From Paenibacillus albicereus (GTDB taxonomy: Bacteria; Bacillota; Bacilli; Paenibacillales; Paenibacillaceae), in NCBI RefSeq assembly GCF_012676905.1, contig NZ_CP051428.1, positions 1,512,001 to 1,576,000 on the forward strand: 64,000 nucleotides of DNA. Direction: 5' to 3'. A program made the position numbers and the translations under genes. This document shows, piece after piece, positions 8,385-17,197 of the stretch. The stretch's first letter is position 1; each line of letters starts with the position of its first letter. Below the pieces are notes generated by a model, which saw nothing but the letters and a program-made list of their open reading frames with translations, was not told the origin of the DNA and did not search any database.

Positions 8385-9336
8385 CATTCCCGATTGGTAT
8401 GGAAAAGCAGCCGACCGGAGCGCCACGAAGCGGTTCACGACGGAAATGAAGGAGCAGGTGCTGCGGCAAGCAAAAGCTCGGCCGCTGGCGCGCCGCCAGC
8501 CGCGCTTGTTTGCCGCCGCGGGGGGAGCTGTGCTGGCGGCGCTGACGGCAGTGCTGGTGCTGCTGTCCGTGCAGCCCGACATCCTGCGTGAGCTGGAGAA
8601 GCGTCGGCATGTAGATGTGGCGCAGCCGCAGGCAGCCGCTTCCGATGGCTCCGCCTCCTCTGCGGGCAAGCCCCTGCATTTTCAAGGCGGATTGTTAGAG
8701 ACGGATGTTGGCGCTGCCATGAACGTTTTCATGCCGCAGAGCGTCCAGTCCCTCCCGCTGTCAGCCGTGAAGATCACGGAAGTTTCCAAGTGGCAGGAGG
8801 GAGCGAGGACGATCGCGTTCGAGCAGACGATCAACGACTATACGAGCCGCGGGAACGGTTTTCAGCTGATGGGTGCGGGCGGAGAGCCGGAGGAGAGGGT
8901 TTTCGAGGTCGGCCGATATGCTTCCAATGAGCTCGACATTGTGCCGACCTCCTTTTATGGAGAATCTGCATTCAAGCTGGAAGGAAAATGCGGATGGGGC
9001 GAGGAAAAAAATCCCTGCTCGCTCTGGATCGACCGTTCCCAGGAACAGATTCGCGTCTTCTATCCCGCCGTAATTCAGCAGGAACAGGAAGCGGACTTGG
9101 ACGGAGACGGCCAGGCGGAGCTGATCGTGACCGAACCGTCGAACCGGATGATGATCTATAAGCGAACTGAAGATGGAGTCAAGGCGGCAAGCGTACAGGA
9201 AGCGCTAGCCCTTTCGAACAGCATCAAGCTGGAGCTTGATGAGCGAGCCGGGACGATTCGAAATCCAAGCAGCCGGACGACCTATCGGTACCAGTCGAAG
9301 GACGGGATCCAGATGCTGCTTCCCGAGAAGCGATGA
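8374..9336 (+). CDS. Membrane-anchored anti-sigma-like protein
   Basis: 320 residues, overlapping the end of the sigma gene, which is the typical arrangement for an ECF anti-sigma factor. A short basic cytoplasmic N-terminus (residues 1-~44, MNHDIPDWYGKAADRSATKR) is followed by a single membrane segment (LFAAAGGAVLAALTAVLVLL) and a ~250-residue extracytoplasmic part. That outer part contains DLDGDGQAELIVTEPS (near residue 235), resembling the calcium-binding D-x-D-x-D-G loops of FG-GAP/VCBS repeats. No HxxxCxxC zinc anti-sigma motif is present. The role is inferred from context and topology; the outer domain is not one I recognise. Confidence 0.65.
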   Translation: MNHDIPDWYGKAADRSATKRFTTEMKEQVLRQAKARPLARRQPRLFAAAGGAVLAALTAVLVLLSVQPDILRELEKRRHVDVAQPQAAASDGSASSAGKPLHFQGGLLETDVGAAMNVFMPQSVQSLPLSAVKITEVSKWQEGARTIAFEQTINDYTSRGNGFQLMGAGGEPEERVFEVGRYASNELDIVPTSFYGESAFKLEGKCGWGEEKNPCSLWIDRSQEQIRVFYPAVIQQEQEADLDGDGQAELIVTEPSNRMMIYKRTEDGVKAASVQEALALSNSIKLELDERAGTIRNPSSRTTYRYQSKDGIQMLLPEKR

Positions 9337-9424
9337 CCTCCAGGCGCTCCGAGCAGGCATGGGACGCGCACCCGCCCTCATAGGCTCAAGAGGAAGCAGC
9401 CGCACCAATGGGAGGGATTCGCTC

Positions 9425-9754
9425 ATGTCCTATTATAAAGAACCGCCGCCGCAGCTGCCGATCGACCAGCCGGCTTATGTCGGAGGCTGGCAAGGAGCAT
9501 GCGGGCCGATCGTGCCGATAGCGGGCGTGCCTCAGCCGAACGAGTACGTGACGTCGCTGGACCCGGTGTTCGTCCAGCACATCAGCCGCCATCAAGGCCA
9601 GCCGATCGCGGTGGAGACGACCTGCGGGAGGATCGAAGGCCTGCTCGCCGGCGTCGCCGTCGACCATATCCAGATCAATCGGGACGACCGTTCGATGCAC
9701 ATCCGCATCGCGCACATCGTCTATTTCGAGGGACCGGCGGTTTCGTACCGCTGA
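9425..9754 (+). CDS. DUF2642-type small protein
   Basis: 109 residues. A proline-rich N-terminal ~40 residues (YYKEPPPQLPIDQP) is followed by one small beta-barrel-like domain: FVQHISRHQGQPIAVETT, GRIEGLLAGVAVDHIQIN, IRIAHIVYFEG. This pattern matches DUF2642 proteins of spore formers, some of which are spore-associated; function is not established. The ATG at 9425 has GGGAGG 9 nt upstream. It lies 88 nt after the anti-sigma gene on the same strand and could share its transcript. Confidence 0.72.
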   Translation: MSYYKEPPPQLPIDQPAYVGGWQGACGPIVPIAGVPQPNEYVTSLDPVFVQHISRHQGQPIAVETTCGRIEGLLAGVAVDHIQINRDDRSMHIRIAHIVYFEGPAVSYR

Positions 9755-9763
9755 CGGCAAAAG

Positions 9764-9808
9764 AGGGGCGGAGCGCCCGATCCGTCTTGGATCGGGCGCT
9801 CCGCCCCT
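9764..9808. terminator. Long perfect inverted repeat between convergent genes
   Basis: A 20-bp perfect stem (left arm 9764-9783, right arm 9789-9808) with a 5-nt loop. The flank read on the minus strand is TCTTTTG, so it is a weak bidirectional terminator between the DUF2642 gene and the convergent dehydrogenase gene. Confidence 0.65.
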
Positions 9809-9927
9809 TGCTGTTGCATAGCCAATCCTTCCGCTTGCAGCCCGCGAGTCCGAGCGTCGGACGAGCCGGCATTCGCCTCGAGCGTCCGCCTCCTCGCTCA
9901 GGCGCGGCGGTGCGCCCTCTCGGCCGT

Positions 9928-10833
9928 TCAGCCCTTGTCCGGCGTTCCGCCTAGAGACTGGCCGATCCACTGCTCGTACAGCTTGGCTACCGCGATCAGG
10001 TCCTCCTGATCGTAGCCGGCCGCGCTGCCGGCCTGGAACAGGCTTTTCGCGGCTTCGAGCATCGGCGTCGGCACGTTCAGGCCGTCCGACAGAGCGGAGG
10101 CGAGCCGCAAGTCCTTGAGCATGAGCGCCAGCGAGAACTGCACGCTGTAGTCGCCCTGCAGCAGCTTGTCCGACTTGAGCTCGGCCGCCTTGCTGCCGGC
10201 GCTGCCGGCACGCACGACTTCCAGGAACTTGGCCGGCTGGAGGCCGCCGCTCACAGCGACGGACAGGCCTTCGGCCAGTCCCAGGTTGTTGATGGCGACG
10301 ATGGCGTTGTGGCCGAGCTTGGCGACGGAGCCGCTGCCGGACGGCCCGAGATGCACGATCTTGGTGCCCATCGCGTCCAGCACGGGGCGGACGCGCTCCA
10401 GCAGCTCCGCTTCGCCGCCGACCATGAAGACGAGGGTGCCGGATACGGCGCCTGGCTTGCTCCCGGTCACCGGGGCGTCGAGGAAGCCGCAGCCCTCTCC
10501 CGCCGCCGCGGCCGCGAGCTCGCGCGCCAGCGCGGGGGAGATCGTGCTGTTGTCGATCAATGCCGTTCCGGGACGGGCCGCGGACAGGATGCCGCCTTCG
10601 CCGCGGTACAGCTCCCGCACGACATCGTCGTTGCTGAGCATCGTAATGACGACGTCGGCCTCGCGGACCGCCTCGGCGGGGGAGCCGGCTTCCGTAGCGC
10701 CAAGCTCCTTGAGGTCCTCGGCCTTGCCCGGCGTGCGGTTCCAGACGGCGACGGAGAATCCCTTGCGGACGAGGTTGGCGGCCATCGGCGAGCCCATCGT
10801 GCCGAGTCCGATAAAAGCGATGGATAAAGTCAT
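9928..10833 (-). CDS. NAD(P)-dependent beta-hydroxyacid dehydrogenase (3-hydroxyisobutyrate dehydrogenase family)
   Basis: 301 residues. Rossmann motif FIGLGTMGSPMAANL at residues 7-21, the substrate-binding signature DAPVTGSKPGAVSGTL around residue 122, and the catalytic-lysine motif GSGSVAKLGHNAIVA around residue 167 define this family. Members oxidise 3-hydroxyisobutyrate, tartronate semialdehyde or related acids; the exact substrate cannot be read from sequence. Only a weak ribosome binding site precedes the ATG. No pathway partners are adjacent, so its role is open. Confidence 0.88.
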   Translation of the reverse strand: MTLSIAFIGLGTMGSPMAANLVRKGFSVAVWNRTPGKAEDLKELGATEAGSPAEAVREADVVITMLSNDDVVRELYRGEGGILSAARPGTALIDNSTISPALARELAAAAAGEGCGFLDAPVTGSKPGAVSGTLVFMVGGEAELLERVRPVLDAMGTKIVHLGPSGSGSVAKLGHNAIVAINNLGLAEGLSVAVSGGLQPAKFLEVVRAGSAGSKAAELKSDKLLQGDYSVQFSLALMLKDLRLASALSDGLNVPTPMLEAAKSLFQAGSAAGYDQEDLIAVAKLYEQWIGQSLGGTPDKG

Positions 10834-11020
10834 GGCATAGCACCGGCTTTCTTCTATAAGTTCGTCAAGCGCTGAAGCATCTCTCCCAGTCTACCATATC
10901 CGAACCGGGGCGAACGAGGAAGAATGAGGGAGAGCCTGGAGCGGTCCGCGACTTCCGTCACGAGCATCCCGAGCTGCCATGCAGGTTCGTGAAGCTTCCA
11001 TGAAACGGGCCTGCGGTTGC

Positions 11021-11049
11021 TTGTTTTCGCCAGCCGCATCCAGTATCCT
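11021..11049 (+). promoter_or_regulatory. Sigma-A promoter for pgi
   Basis: TTGTTT (11021-11026), 17-nt spacer, TATCCT (11044-11049). It lies in the 313-nt gap between the divergent dehydrogenase gene and pgi, about 100 nt upstream of the pgi start. No other feature was recognised in that gap. Confidence 0.55.
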
Positions 11050-11146
11050 TAGGACATGCCGCAAGGCGAACGGGACCGGCCCCCGGCGGCCGGACGCGAG
11101 TATGGACGGGTGCTTTCACCCGAACTAGAAGGAGGCATTTTTCGTC

Positions 11147-12496
11147 ATGAGCAAAACGATCCGCTTCGACTACAGCAAGGCGCTCGGGTTCCTGGGCCAA
11201 AACGAGATCGACAACCTGGAGGGCCCGATCCGCCTGGCCCATGAGCAGCTTCATAACGGAACCGGCGCCGGTTCCGACTACCTCGGCTGGATCGACCTGC
11301 CGACCGCTTACGACAAGGAAGAGTTCGCCCGCATCAAGAAATCGGCGGACAAGATCCGCTCCGACTCCGACGCGCTCGTCGTGATCGGCATCGGCGGCTC
11401 CTACCTCGGCGCGCGCGCCGCGATCGAGATGCTGTCGCATTCGTTCTACAACGTACTTCCGAACGGTGAGCGCAAGGGTCCGCAGGTGTTCTTCGCCGGC
11501 AACAACATCAGCTCGACGTACGTGACGCATCTGCTGCAGGCGCTCGAGGGCAAGAACTGGTCGATCAACGTCATCTCCAAGTCCGGCACGACGACGGAGC
11601 CGGCCCTGGCATTCCGCGTGTTCCGCGAGCAGCTGGAGAAGAAATACGGCAAGGAAGAAGCCCGCGGACGCATCTACGCGACGACGGACAAAGCCCGCGG
11701 CGCGCTCAAGAAGCTGGCGACCGAGGAAGGCTACGAGTCGTTCGTCATCCCCGACGATGTCGGCGGACGCTATTCCGTGCTGACGGCGGTCGGCCTGCTG
11801 CCGATCGCGGCGGCCGGCATCGACATCGACGCGATGATGCAGGGCGCGGCGGACGCTTCCGAGGCATACAGCAATCCGAACGTAGCCGAGAACGAGGCGT
11901 ACCAGTACGCCGCGGCGCGCAATGCGCTGTACCGCAAGGGCAAGGCGACCGAAATCCTCGTCAACTACGAGCCGTCGCTGCATTTCGTGTCGGAGTGGTG
12001 GAAGCAGCTGTACGGCGAGAGCGAGGGCAAGGACCACAAGGGCATCTTCCCTGCCGCCGTCGATTTCTCCACCGACCTGCACTCGATGGGCCAGTTCATC
12101 CAGGAGGGCAACCGCAACCTGTTCGAGACGGTCATCCAGGTCGGGGAGCCGCTGGAGCAGATCACGATCGGCAGCGATACGGACGATCTGGACGGCCTGA
12201 ATTTCCTCGCCGGCAAGACGATGGACTTCGTCAACAAAAAGGCGTTCGAGGGTACGCTGCTCGCGCATACGGACGGCCAGGTGCCGAACCTCGTCGTGAA
12301 CATCGCCGACCTGACGCCGTATACGTTCGGCTATCTCGTCTACTTCTTCGAAAAGGCGTGCGGCATCAGCGGCTACCTGCTCGGCGTGAATCCGTTCGAC
12401 CAGCCGGGCGTCGAAGCCTATAAGAAGAACATGTTCGCCCTGCTCGGCAAGCCCGGCTACGAGAAGGAGAAAGCGGAGCTGGAAGCCCGCCTGTAA
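11147..12496 (+). CDS. pgi: Glucose-6-phosphate isomerase
   Basis: 449 residues, the usual length for the Gram-positive form. It interconverts glucose-6-phosphate and fructose-6-phosphate in glycolysis. Signatures: [19 protein letters not shown] (phosphosugar loop), [39 protein letters not shown] and [21 protein letters not shown] with the catalytic Lys. AGAAGGAGG precedes the ATG. The next gene begins 2 nt after the stop, so the two form an operon. Confidence 0.96.
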   Translation: MSKTIRFDYSKALGFLGQNEIDNLEGPIRLAHEQLHNGTGAGSDYLGWIDLPTAYDKEEFARIKKSADKIRSDSDALVVIGIGGSYLGARAAIEMLSHSFYNVLPNGERKGPQVFFAGNNISSTYVTHLLQALEGKNWSINVISKSGTTTEPALAFRVFREQLEKKYGKEEARGRIYATTDKARGALKKLATEEGYESFVIPDDVGGRYSVLTAVGLLPIAAAGIDIDAMMQGAADASEAYSNPNVAENEAYQYAAARNALYRKGKATEILVNYEPSLHFVSEWWKQLYGESEGKDHKGIFPAAVDFSTDLHSMGQFIQEGNRNLFETVIQVGEPLEQITIGSDTDDLDGLNFLAGKTMDFVNKKAFEGTLLAHTDGQVPNLVVNIADLTPYTFGYLVYFFEKACGISGYLLGVNPFDQPGVEAYKKNMFALLGKPGYEKEKAELEARL

Positions 12497-12498
12497 TC

Positions 12499-13131
12499 AT
12501 GCTGGACCGCTACCGCACGCTCCGGGAGCCCGGCTCCAAGGAGATCGTCATCAAGAAGTCCCGCTTCATCGGCTACGGCCGTCCGGTGGAGAGCGAGGCC
12601 GAGGCGGTCGCCTTCATCGAGGAGATCAAGAAGCTCCACTGGAACGCGACGCACAACTGCTCGGCCTATGTCGTCGGCGAGCGGGACGAGCATCAGAAGG
12701 CTTCCGACGACGGCGAGCCGAGCGGCACCGCCGGCAAGCCCATCCTTGAGGTCATCAAGCATCAGGGGCTCAAGAACGTCGCGATCGTCGTCACCCGCTA
12801 TTTCGGCGGCATCATGCTCGGCGCCGGAGGCCTGATCCGCGCCTACACGGACGGCGCCGTCGCCGCCATCGAGGCGGCCGGCGCGATTACGAACGTGCTG
12901 CATCGCGAGATCGCCGTCGAGGTCGACTATACGTGGTACGGCAAGCTCGAAAATGAGCTGCATGCCCGCGGCGTGCTTGTCGGCGGGGTCGACTTCACCG
13001 ACCGCGTCGTCGTCCGCTGCCTGCCTCTCGCCGCCGAGGCGGATCGATTCATCGCCTGGATGACCGACCTGACCCAAGGTCAGGCCGAGATTTCCGCCGG
13101 CGAGACGAAGCATGTCACGCTCGATTCCTAA
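12499..13131 (+). CDS. yigZ: YigZ/IMPACT family protein
   Basis: 210 residues. The N-terminal ~125 residues are the UPF0029/IMPACT domain: KKSRFIGYGRPV, HNCSAYVVGE, SDDGEPSGTAGKPILEVI, VVTRYFGGIMLGAGGLIRAY. A C-terminal DUF1949-type ferredoxin-like domain follows (residues ~138-205). The eukaryotic relative regulates translation through GCN1; the bacterial function is unknown, with ribosome or RNA binding suggested. Its start is 2 nt after pgi with no independent strong ribosome binding site, so translation is probably coupled. Confidence 0.9.
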   Translation: MLDRYRTLREPGSKEIVIKKSRFIGYGRPVESEAEAVAFIEEIKKLHWNATHNCSAYVVGERDEHQKASDDGEPSGTAGKPILEVIKHQGLKNVAIVVTRYFGGIMLGAGGLIRAYTDGAVAAIEAAGAITNVLHREIAVEVDYTWYGKLENELHARGVLVGGVDFTDRVVVRCLPLAAEADRFIAWMTDLTQGQAEISAGETKHVTLDS

Positions 13132-13149
13132 AGGCTTTCCGTTCTATTC

Positions 13150-13196
13150 CCCTGCTTCAGCAGCGCTCCGGCCCCTTCTGAAGCAGGGCTTTTTTC
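13150..13196 (+). terminator. First of two tandem terminators after pgi-yigZ
   Basis: An 11-bp stem (CCCTGCTTCAG with its complement at 13178-13188) and an 8-base T-rich tail. Confidence 0.82.
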
Positions 13197-13198
13197 AA

Positions 13199-13241
13199 GC
13201 TGCTTCCCGCCTGCCCGCAGGCGAGGGAGCGGCTTTTTTTT
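13199..13241 (+). terminator. Second tandem terminator after pgi-yigZ
   Basis: An imperfect GC-rich stem (GCTGCTTCCC...CCTGC against GCAGG...GGGAGCGGC) followed by eight T residues. Together with the preceding terminator it insulates the sulfate operon from pgi-yigZ transcription. Confidence 0.8.
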
Positions 13242-13289
13242 GCTGTTTCCAAAATGAGCCGAAGGAAAGAAGATCAGACATTTTTCGCA

Positions 13290-13319
13290 TTGACGGAATT
13301 GCGGAGCTTCTGGTACAGT
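13290..13319 (+). promoter_or_regulatory. Sigma-A promoter of the sulfate transport operon
   Basis: TTGACG (13290-13295), 18-nt spacer, TACAGT (13314-13319) with TGG before it as an extended -10. A perfect 13-bp palindrome ATTGAAATTCAAT (13350-13362), with AATAGGAAT just upstream, lies just downstream of the predicted transcription start and could be an operator. Confidence 0.65.
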
Positions 13320-13416
13320 AGCGTTAATACCAAGTAACTTAATAGGAATATTGAAATTCAATCAGCGCAAAGAATCGTTCCTTCGTGGGCACGAGCTTAG
13401 GAGGTTGTCCGGCAAC

Positions 13417-14232
13417 GTGAACATCAGGCTTCGCAGCAGCTGGTGGAGCTTCGGCTTTCGATCGGCGATCCTGCTCTATTTCTTTCTTCTCGTCATCCTC
13501 CCGATCTTCGGCATCTACGTGCAGTCGTTCTCTCTCGGCTGGAGCGCCTTTGCCGACAGCGTGGCGGATCCGATCGCCTGGAAGGCGGTGCTGCTGACCG
13601 TCCGCCTGGCCGTTCTGGCGGCGCTCATCAACGTCGCGCTCGGCACGATGATCGGCTGGGTGCTCGTCCGCTACCGCTTCCCGGGACGCAGGCTGCTGAA
13701 CAGCCTCGTCGACCTGCCGTTCGCCCTGCCGACCGCCGTCGGCGGCCTCATGATCCTGCTGCTGCTCGGTCCGAACAGCTGGGCGGGACTCGCCGCAGAG
13801 AGGCTTGGCTTCCAGATCGTCTTTCACGAGCCGGCCATCGTCATCGCGATGGTGTTCGTCACGTTTCCGTTCGTCATCCGGGGCGTGCAGCCGCTGCTGG
13901 AGGAGATGGACGCCTCCGAGGAGGAGGCGTCCTACACGATGGGCGCTTCCCGTCCGCGCACCTTCTTCCGGGTCATCCTCCCGACGATGCTGCCCGGCAT
14001 CGTCAGCGGCGGCATGCTGGCGTTCTCGCGGGCGCTGGCGGAGTTCGGCGCCGTCGTGCTCGTAGCGGGCAACATCCCCGGCCGCACGCTCGTCGCCTCG
14101 GTGTACATCTTCGGACAGATCGAGAGCGACGAGACCCAGGCGGCCGCGGCGGTATCGGTGCTGCTGCTGACGCTCAGCTTCCTTATCCTGTGGGGCATCA
14201 ACCTCGTGCAGGGAAGGAGGAAGCGCGCATGA
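13417..14232 (+). CDS. cysT: Sulfate/thiosulfate ABC transporter permease CysT
   Basis: 271 residues with about six membrane segments and the binding-protein-dependent transport signature (EEASYTMGASRPRTFFRVIL, the EAA loop contacting CysA). Family features are LVDLPFALPTAVGGLMILLL and ALAEFGAVVLVAGNIPGRT. The GTG at 13417 is preferred because AGGAGG lies 12 nt upstream and the protein then starts near its first membrane helix; an in-frame TTG at 13351 is far from that site. The stop overlaps the cysW start (ATGA). Confidence 0.92.
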   Translation: MNIRLRSSWWSFGFRSAILLYFFLLVILPIFGIYVQSFSLGWSAFADSVADPIAWKAVLLTVRLAVLAALINVALGTMIGWVLVRYRFPGRRLLNSLVDLPFALPTAVGGLMILLLLGPNSWAGLAAERLGFQIVFHEPAIVIAMVFVTFPFVIRGVQPLLEEMDASEEEASYTMGASRPRTFFRVILPTMLPGIVSGGMLAFSRALAEFGAVVLVAGNIPGRTLVASVYIFGQIESDETQAAAAVSVLLLTLSFLILWGINLVQGRRKRA

Positions 14233-15026
14233 GGAGGCTGTGGATCGGACTGACCTACGCGGTGTTCGCGCTGCTGATCGTCGTGCCGCTCGCCAAGATC
14301 GCGACCGGCTCCCTCGAGGACGGCCTCTCGGGCCTGGCGGACGCGCTGCTCCGCCCGGAGGCGCTTCATGCGCTCATGATGACCGGCATCATCGTCGTGT
14401 TCGTCACGCTCATCAACACCGTATTCGGCGTCATGCTGGCGATCTACCTCGTGCGGGCTCCGTGGCTGCATCCTCGGATCAAGGGCCTGCTCAACAGCAT
14501 CGTCGACCTGCCCTACGCCGTCTCGCCGGTCATCGGCGGCCTCATGATCGTACTGCTCGTCGGACCGGATACCGCGCTCGGCGCGCTGCTCGAAGGGGCG
14601 GGCATCCAGATCGTCTACGCCCTGCCGGGCATGGTCATCGCGACGCTGTTCGTCACGTTCCCGCTCATGGTGCGGGAGGTGATGCCGGTGCTGCAGGAGA
14701 TCGGGAGCCAGCAGGAGGAGGCCGCCACGATGCTGGGCGCTTACTCGTGGTACACGTTCTGGTACGTCACCTGGCCGTCGATCCGCTGGGGCGTCATCTA
14801 CGGCATCGTGCTTACGGTCGCCCGCACGCTCGGGGAGTTCGGGGCGGTGCTCGTCGTCTCGGGCAACATCATGAATCTGACGCAGACGGCGACGACGCTC
14901 GTCTATCAGGATGTAGAGAACTTCAACGTCTTGGCCGCAAGCGGCGTCGCGCTCGTGCTGGCGGCATTTTCCGTCGGGCTGCTGCTGCTGATGGAATGGG
15001 CGAAAAAGCGAAAGGAAGTGCACTGA
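14229..15026 (+). CDS. cysW: Sulfate/thiosulfate ABC transporter permease CysW
   Basis: 265 residues, six predicted membrane segments. LNSIVDLPYAVSPVIGGLMIVLL mirrors CysT, and the EAA loop is EEAATMLGAYSWYTFWYV, with RTLGEFGAVLVVSGNI after it. GGAAGGAGG precedes an ATG that overlaps the cysT stop by 4 nt, so translation is coupled. It is the second half of the heterodimeric sulfate channel. Confidence 0.93.
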   Translation: MRRLWIGLTYAVFALLIVVPLAKIATGSLEDGLSGLADALLRPEALHALMMTGIIVVFVTLINTVFGVMLAIYLVRAPWLHPRIKGLLNSIVDLPYAVSPVIGGLMIVLLVGPDTALGALLEGAGIQIVYALPGMVIATLFVTFPLMVREVMPVLQEIGSQQEEAATMLGAYSWYTFWYVTWPSIRWGVIYGIVLTVARTLGEFGAVLVVSGNIMNLTQTATTLVYQDVENFNVLAASGVALVLAAFSVGLLLLMEWAKKRKEVH

Positions 15027-15027
15027 C

Positions 15028-16092
15028 ATGCATATCGAGGTCAAGGGACTGAGCAAGTCGTTCGGCGATTTCAAGGCGGTCGAGGACGTAAGCTTCGGCA
15101 TCAAGAAAGGCCATCTGATCGGACTGCTCGGGCCGAGCGGCGGCGGCAAGACGTCGATCCTTCGCATGCTCGCGGGACTGGAGGCTCCTACCGCGGGCGA
15201 CATCCTTTTCCACGGCCAGCGCGTCAACGACCTGCCGCCGCAGGAGCGGGGCATCGGCTTCGTCTTCCAGAACTACGCGCTGTTCAAGCATATGACCGTC
15301 TTCGAGAACGTCGCCTTCGGGCTGAAGGTCAAAAAGCTGCCCAAGGATCAAATCCGCGAGCGCGTGCAGAGCCTGATCGAGCTGACCGGGCTCAAGGGCT
15401 TCGAGCACCGCTATCCGGCCCAGCTGTCCGGCGGCCAGCGCCAGCGGGTGGCGTTCGCCCGGGCGCTCGCCCCGGAGCCGCAGCTGCTGCTGCTCGACGA
15501 GCCGTTCGCGGCGATCGACGCCAAGATCCGCTCCGAGCTGCGCACGTGGCTCAAGGAGATGATCGAGCGCGTCGGCATCACGTCGATCTTCGTCACGCAT
15601 GACCAGGACGAGGCGATCGAGGTCGCCGACGAGATCATGATTATCAGCAAAGGCCGCCTGGAGCAGAAGGGCACGCCGTGGGACATCTACAAAAATCCGC
15701 AGACGCAGTTCGTCGCCGAATTCATCGGCGAGTCGACGACGGTGGACAACGTCGCCGCGCTGCACGGCTTCGAGGAAGCGGCCGCCTGGACCGGCACGAA
15801 AGGCCTCATCCGGCCCGAGTACATCGAGATCGGCAAGCCCGGCGAGATCACGCTCGCCTCGGCGACGATGCGGGGCGTCGTGCGGCATATCCATTTCCGC
15901 GGCAGCGAGTGGATGGTCGAGCTCGAGATCGGCGACATCCGCCTCATCACGTACCGCTCGCTGGAGAAGGAAGTGCTGAAGCCGGGCGATCCGGTCGACA
16001 TCCTCATCCACCGCGCCTATCTGTTCAACGAATCCGACAGCTGGATCATGGAGAACAAGCTCAAAGTCGATCCCATGCCTGTCATCATCTAA
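15028..16092 (+). CDS. cysA: Sulfate ABC transporter ATP-binding protein CysA
   Basis: 354 residues. Walker A GPSGGGKTS (residues ~36-44), Q-loop VFQNYALF, ABC signature LSGGQRQRVAFARAL, Walker B LLLLDEPFAAID and the switch histidine in FVTHDQDEA are all intact. A C-terminal TOBE-like regulatory domain (residues ~240-345) contains GLIRPEYIEIG, as in CysA/ModC-type ATPases. The start is 1 nt after cysW. It energises sulfate uptake for cysteine synthesis. Confidence 0.94.
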   Translation: MHIEVKGLSKSFGDFKAVEDVSFGIKKGHLIGLLGPSGGGKTSILRMLAGLEAPTAGDILFHGQRVNDLPPQERGIGFVFQNYALFKHMTVFENVAFGLKVKKLPKDQIRERVQSLIELTGLKGFEHRYPAQLSGGQRQRVAFARALAPEPQLLLLDEPFAAIDAKIRSELRTWLKEMIERVGITSIFVTHDQDEAIEVADEIMIISKGRLEQKGTPWDIYKNPQTQFVAEFIGESTTVDNVAALHGFEEAAAWTGTKGLIRPEYIEIGKPGEITLASATMRGVVRHIHFRGSEWMVELEIGDIRLITYRSLEKEVLKPGDPVDILIHRAYLFNESDSWIMENKLKVDPMPVII

Positions 16093-16103
16093 GGGAGAAT
16101 GCG

Positions 16104-17177
16104 ATGCGAACGAATCGGACCCGAACCCCTTCCCTTCGCAGGGCGGCCGGGATTGCCGTCAGCTTGATGCTCGTGCTGGGCCTGCTCGGCGGATGCTCCG
16201 GATCGCCGGCTGGGGAGGCCGAGCCGGCGGCTGCGCAAGCGGATGTGACGCTCGTCATCGGCGCCTACTCGGTCGTCAAGGACGTTTTTGCCGAGCTGCT
16301 GCCGAAATTCAAGGAGCAGTGGAAGGAGCAGACCGGACAGACGGTCGTGTTTCAGGAGTCGTACGAGGCGTCGGGCACGCAGGCCCGAGCGATCATCGGC
16401 GGCTTCGAGGCCGACGTCGCCGTGCTGGCGATGGAGGGAGACCTGCAGCGCATCCGCGACGCGGGGCTGATCGAGCGCGACTGGCGGGAGGGGCCTTACC
16501 GGGGCAACATCACGACGTCGATCGCCGTCATCGGCACGCGCGCCGGCAACCCGCTCGGCATCGGCGGCTGGGAGGATCTGATGAAGCCCGGCGTCAAGGT
16601 GCTATACCCGAACCCGCAGACGAGCGGAGGCGCCCAGTGGGACATCAACGCCATCTACGGGGCGGGGCTGAAGCAGTCGGAACGGGAGACAGGGCAGAAG
16701 GACCCGGCCTATGCGAAGCGTTACCTGGAGCGCGTGCACGCGAACATCGAGTCGCTCGACAAAAGCGGCCGCGCGTCGATGGCCGCCTTCGAGTATGGCG
16801 TAGGCGACGCGATCGTCACCTACGAGAACGAGCTGCTTGCCCGCATCGCCAAGGGCGTCGCCTACGACATCGTCGTTCCGGACGATACGATCCTGATCGA
16901 GAATCCGGCGGCCGTCGTCGACCGCAACGTCGACAAGCGCGGGACGCGCGAGGTGGCAGAGGCGTTCCTGACGTTCCTGCGCAGCGTGGAGACGCAGCGG
17001 TATTTGGCTTCTCAGGGGTTCCGTCCCGTCGAGCCGCAGGCCGCAGAGGAGGCGCGAGCGAGCTACACGACGCCGCCGGGACTGTTCGACATCGGCTACC
17101 TGGGCGGCTGGGCCGAGGTCAAGAAGTCGCTCTATTCCAAACGCGGCGTCTGGTATCAGGTGCTGGCCGGCATCTGA
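16104..17177 (+). CDS. Sulfate ABC transporter substrate-binding lipoprotein
   Basis: 357 residues. Signal peptide with lipobox LVLGLLGGCSG (Cys near residue 32). The mature part is a family-1 sulfate-binding fold: VTLVIGAYSVVKDVF, FQESYEASGTQARAIIGGFEADVAVLA, YPNPQTSGGAQWDINAIYG, FEYGVGDAIVTYENE and the C-terminal FDIGYLGGWAEVKKSLY. AAGGGAG precedes the ATG. It sits last in the operon, whereas many operons place the binding protein first. Sulfate versus thiosulfate specificity cannot be decided. Confidence 0.9.
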   Translation: MRTNRTRTPSLRRAAGIAVSLMLVLGLLGGCSGSPAGEAEPAAAQADVTLVIGAYSVVKDVFAELLPKFKEQWKEQTGQTVVFQESYEASGTQARAIIGGFEADVAVLAMEGDLQRIRDAGLIERDWREGPYRGNITTSIAVIGTRAGNPLGIGGWEDLMKPGVKVLYPNPQTSGGAQWDINAIYGAGLKQSERETGQKDPAYAKRYLERVHANIESLDKSGRASMAAFEYGVGDAIVTYENELLARIAKGVAYDIVVPDDTILIENPAAVVDRNVDKRGTREVAEAFLTFLRSVETQRYLASQGFRPVEPQAAEEARASYTTPPGLFDIGYLGGWAEVKKSLYSKRGVWYQVLAGI

Positions 17178-17197
17178 CCGGCATCTGACCGTTCATT

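Noticed and set aside
10834-11146. Search for a small gene or RNA in the gap before pgi
   Set aside because: Only a promoter is supported; short ORFs there lack ribosome binding sites and conserved features.
13443-14228. Upstream in-frame extension of cysW through all of cysT
   Set aside because: It is an out-of-frame reading of cysT; the true cysW start is the coupled ATG at 14229.
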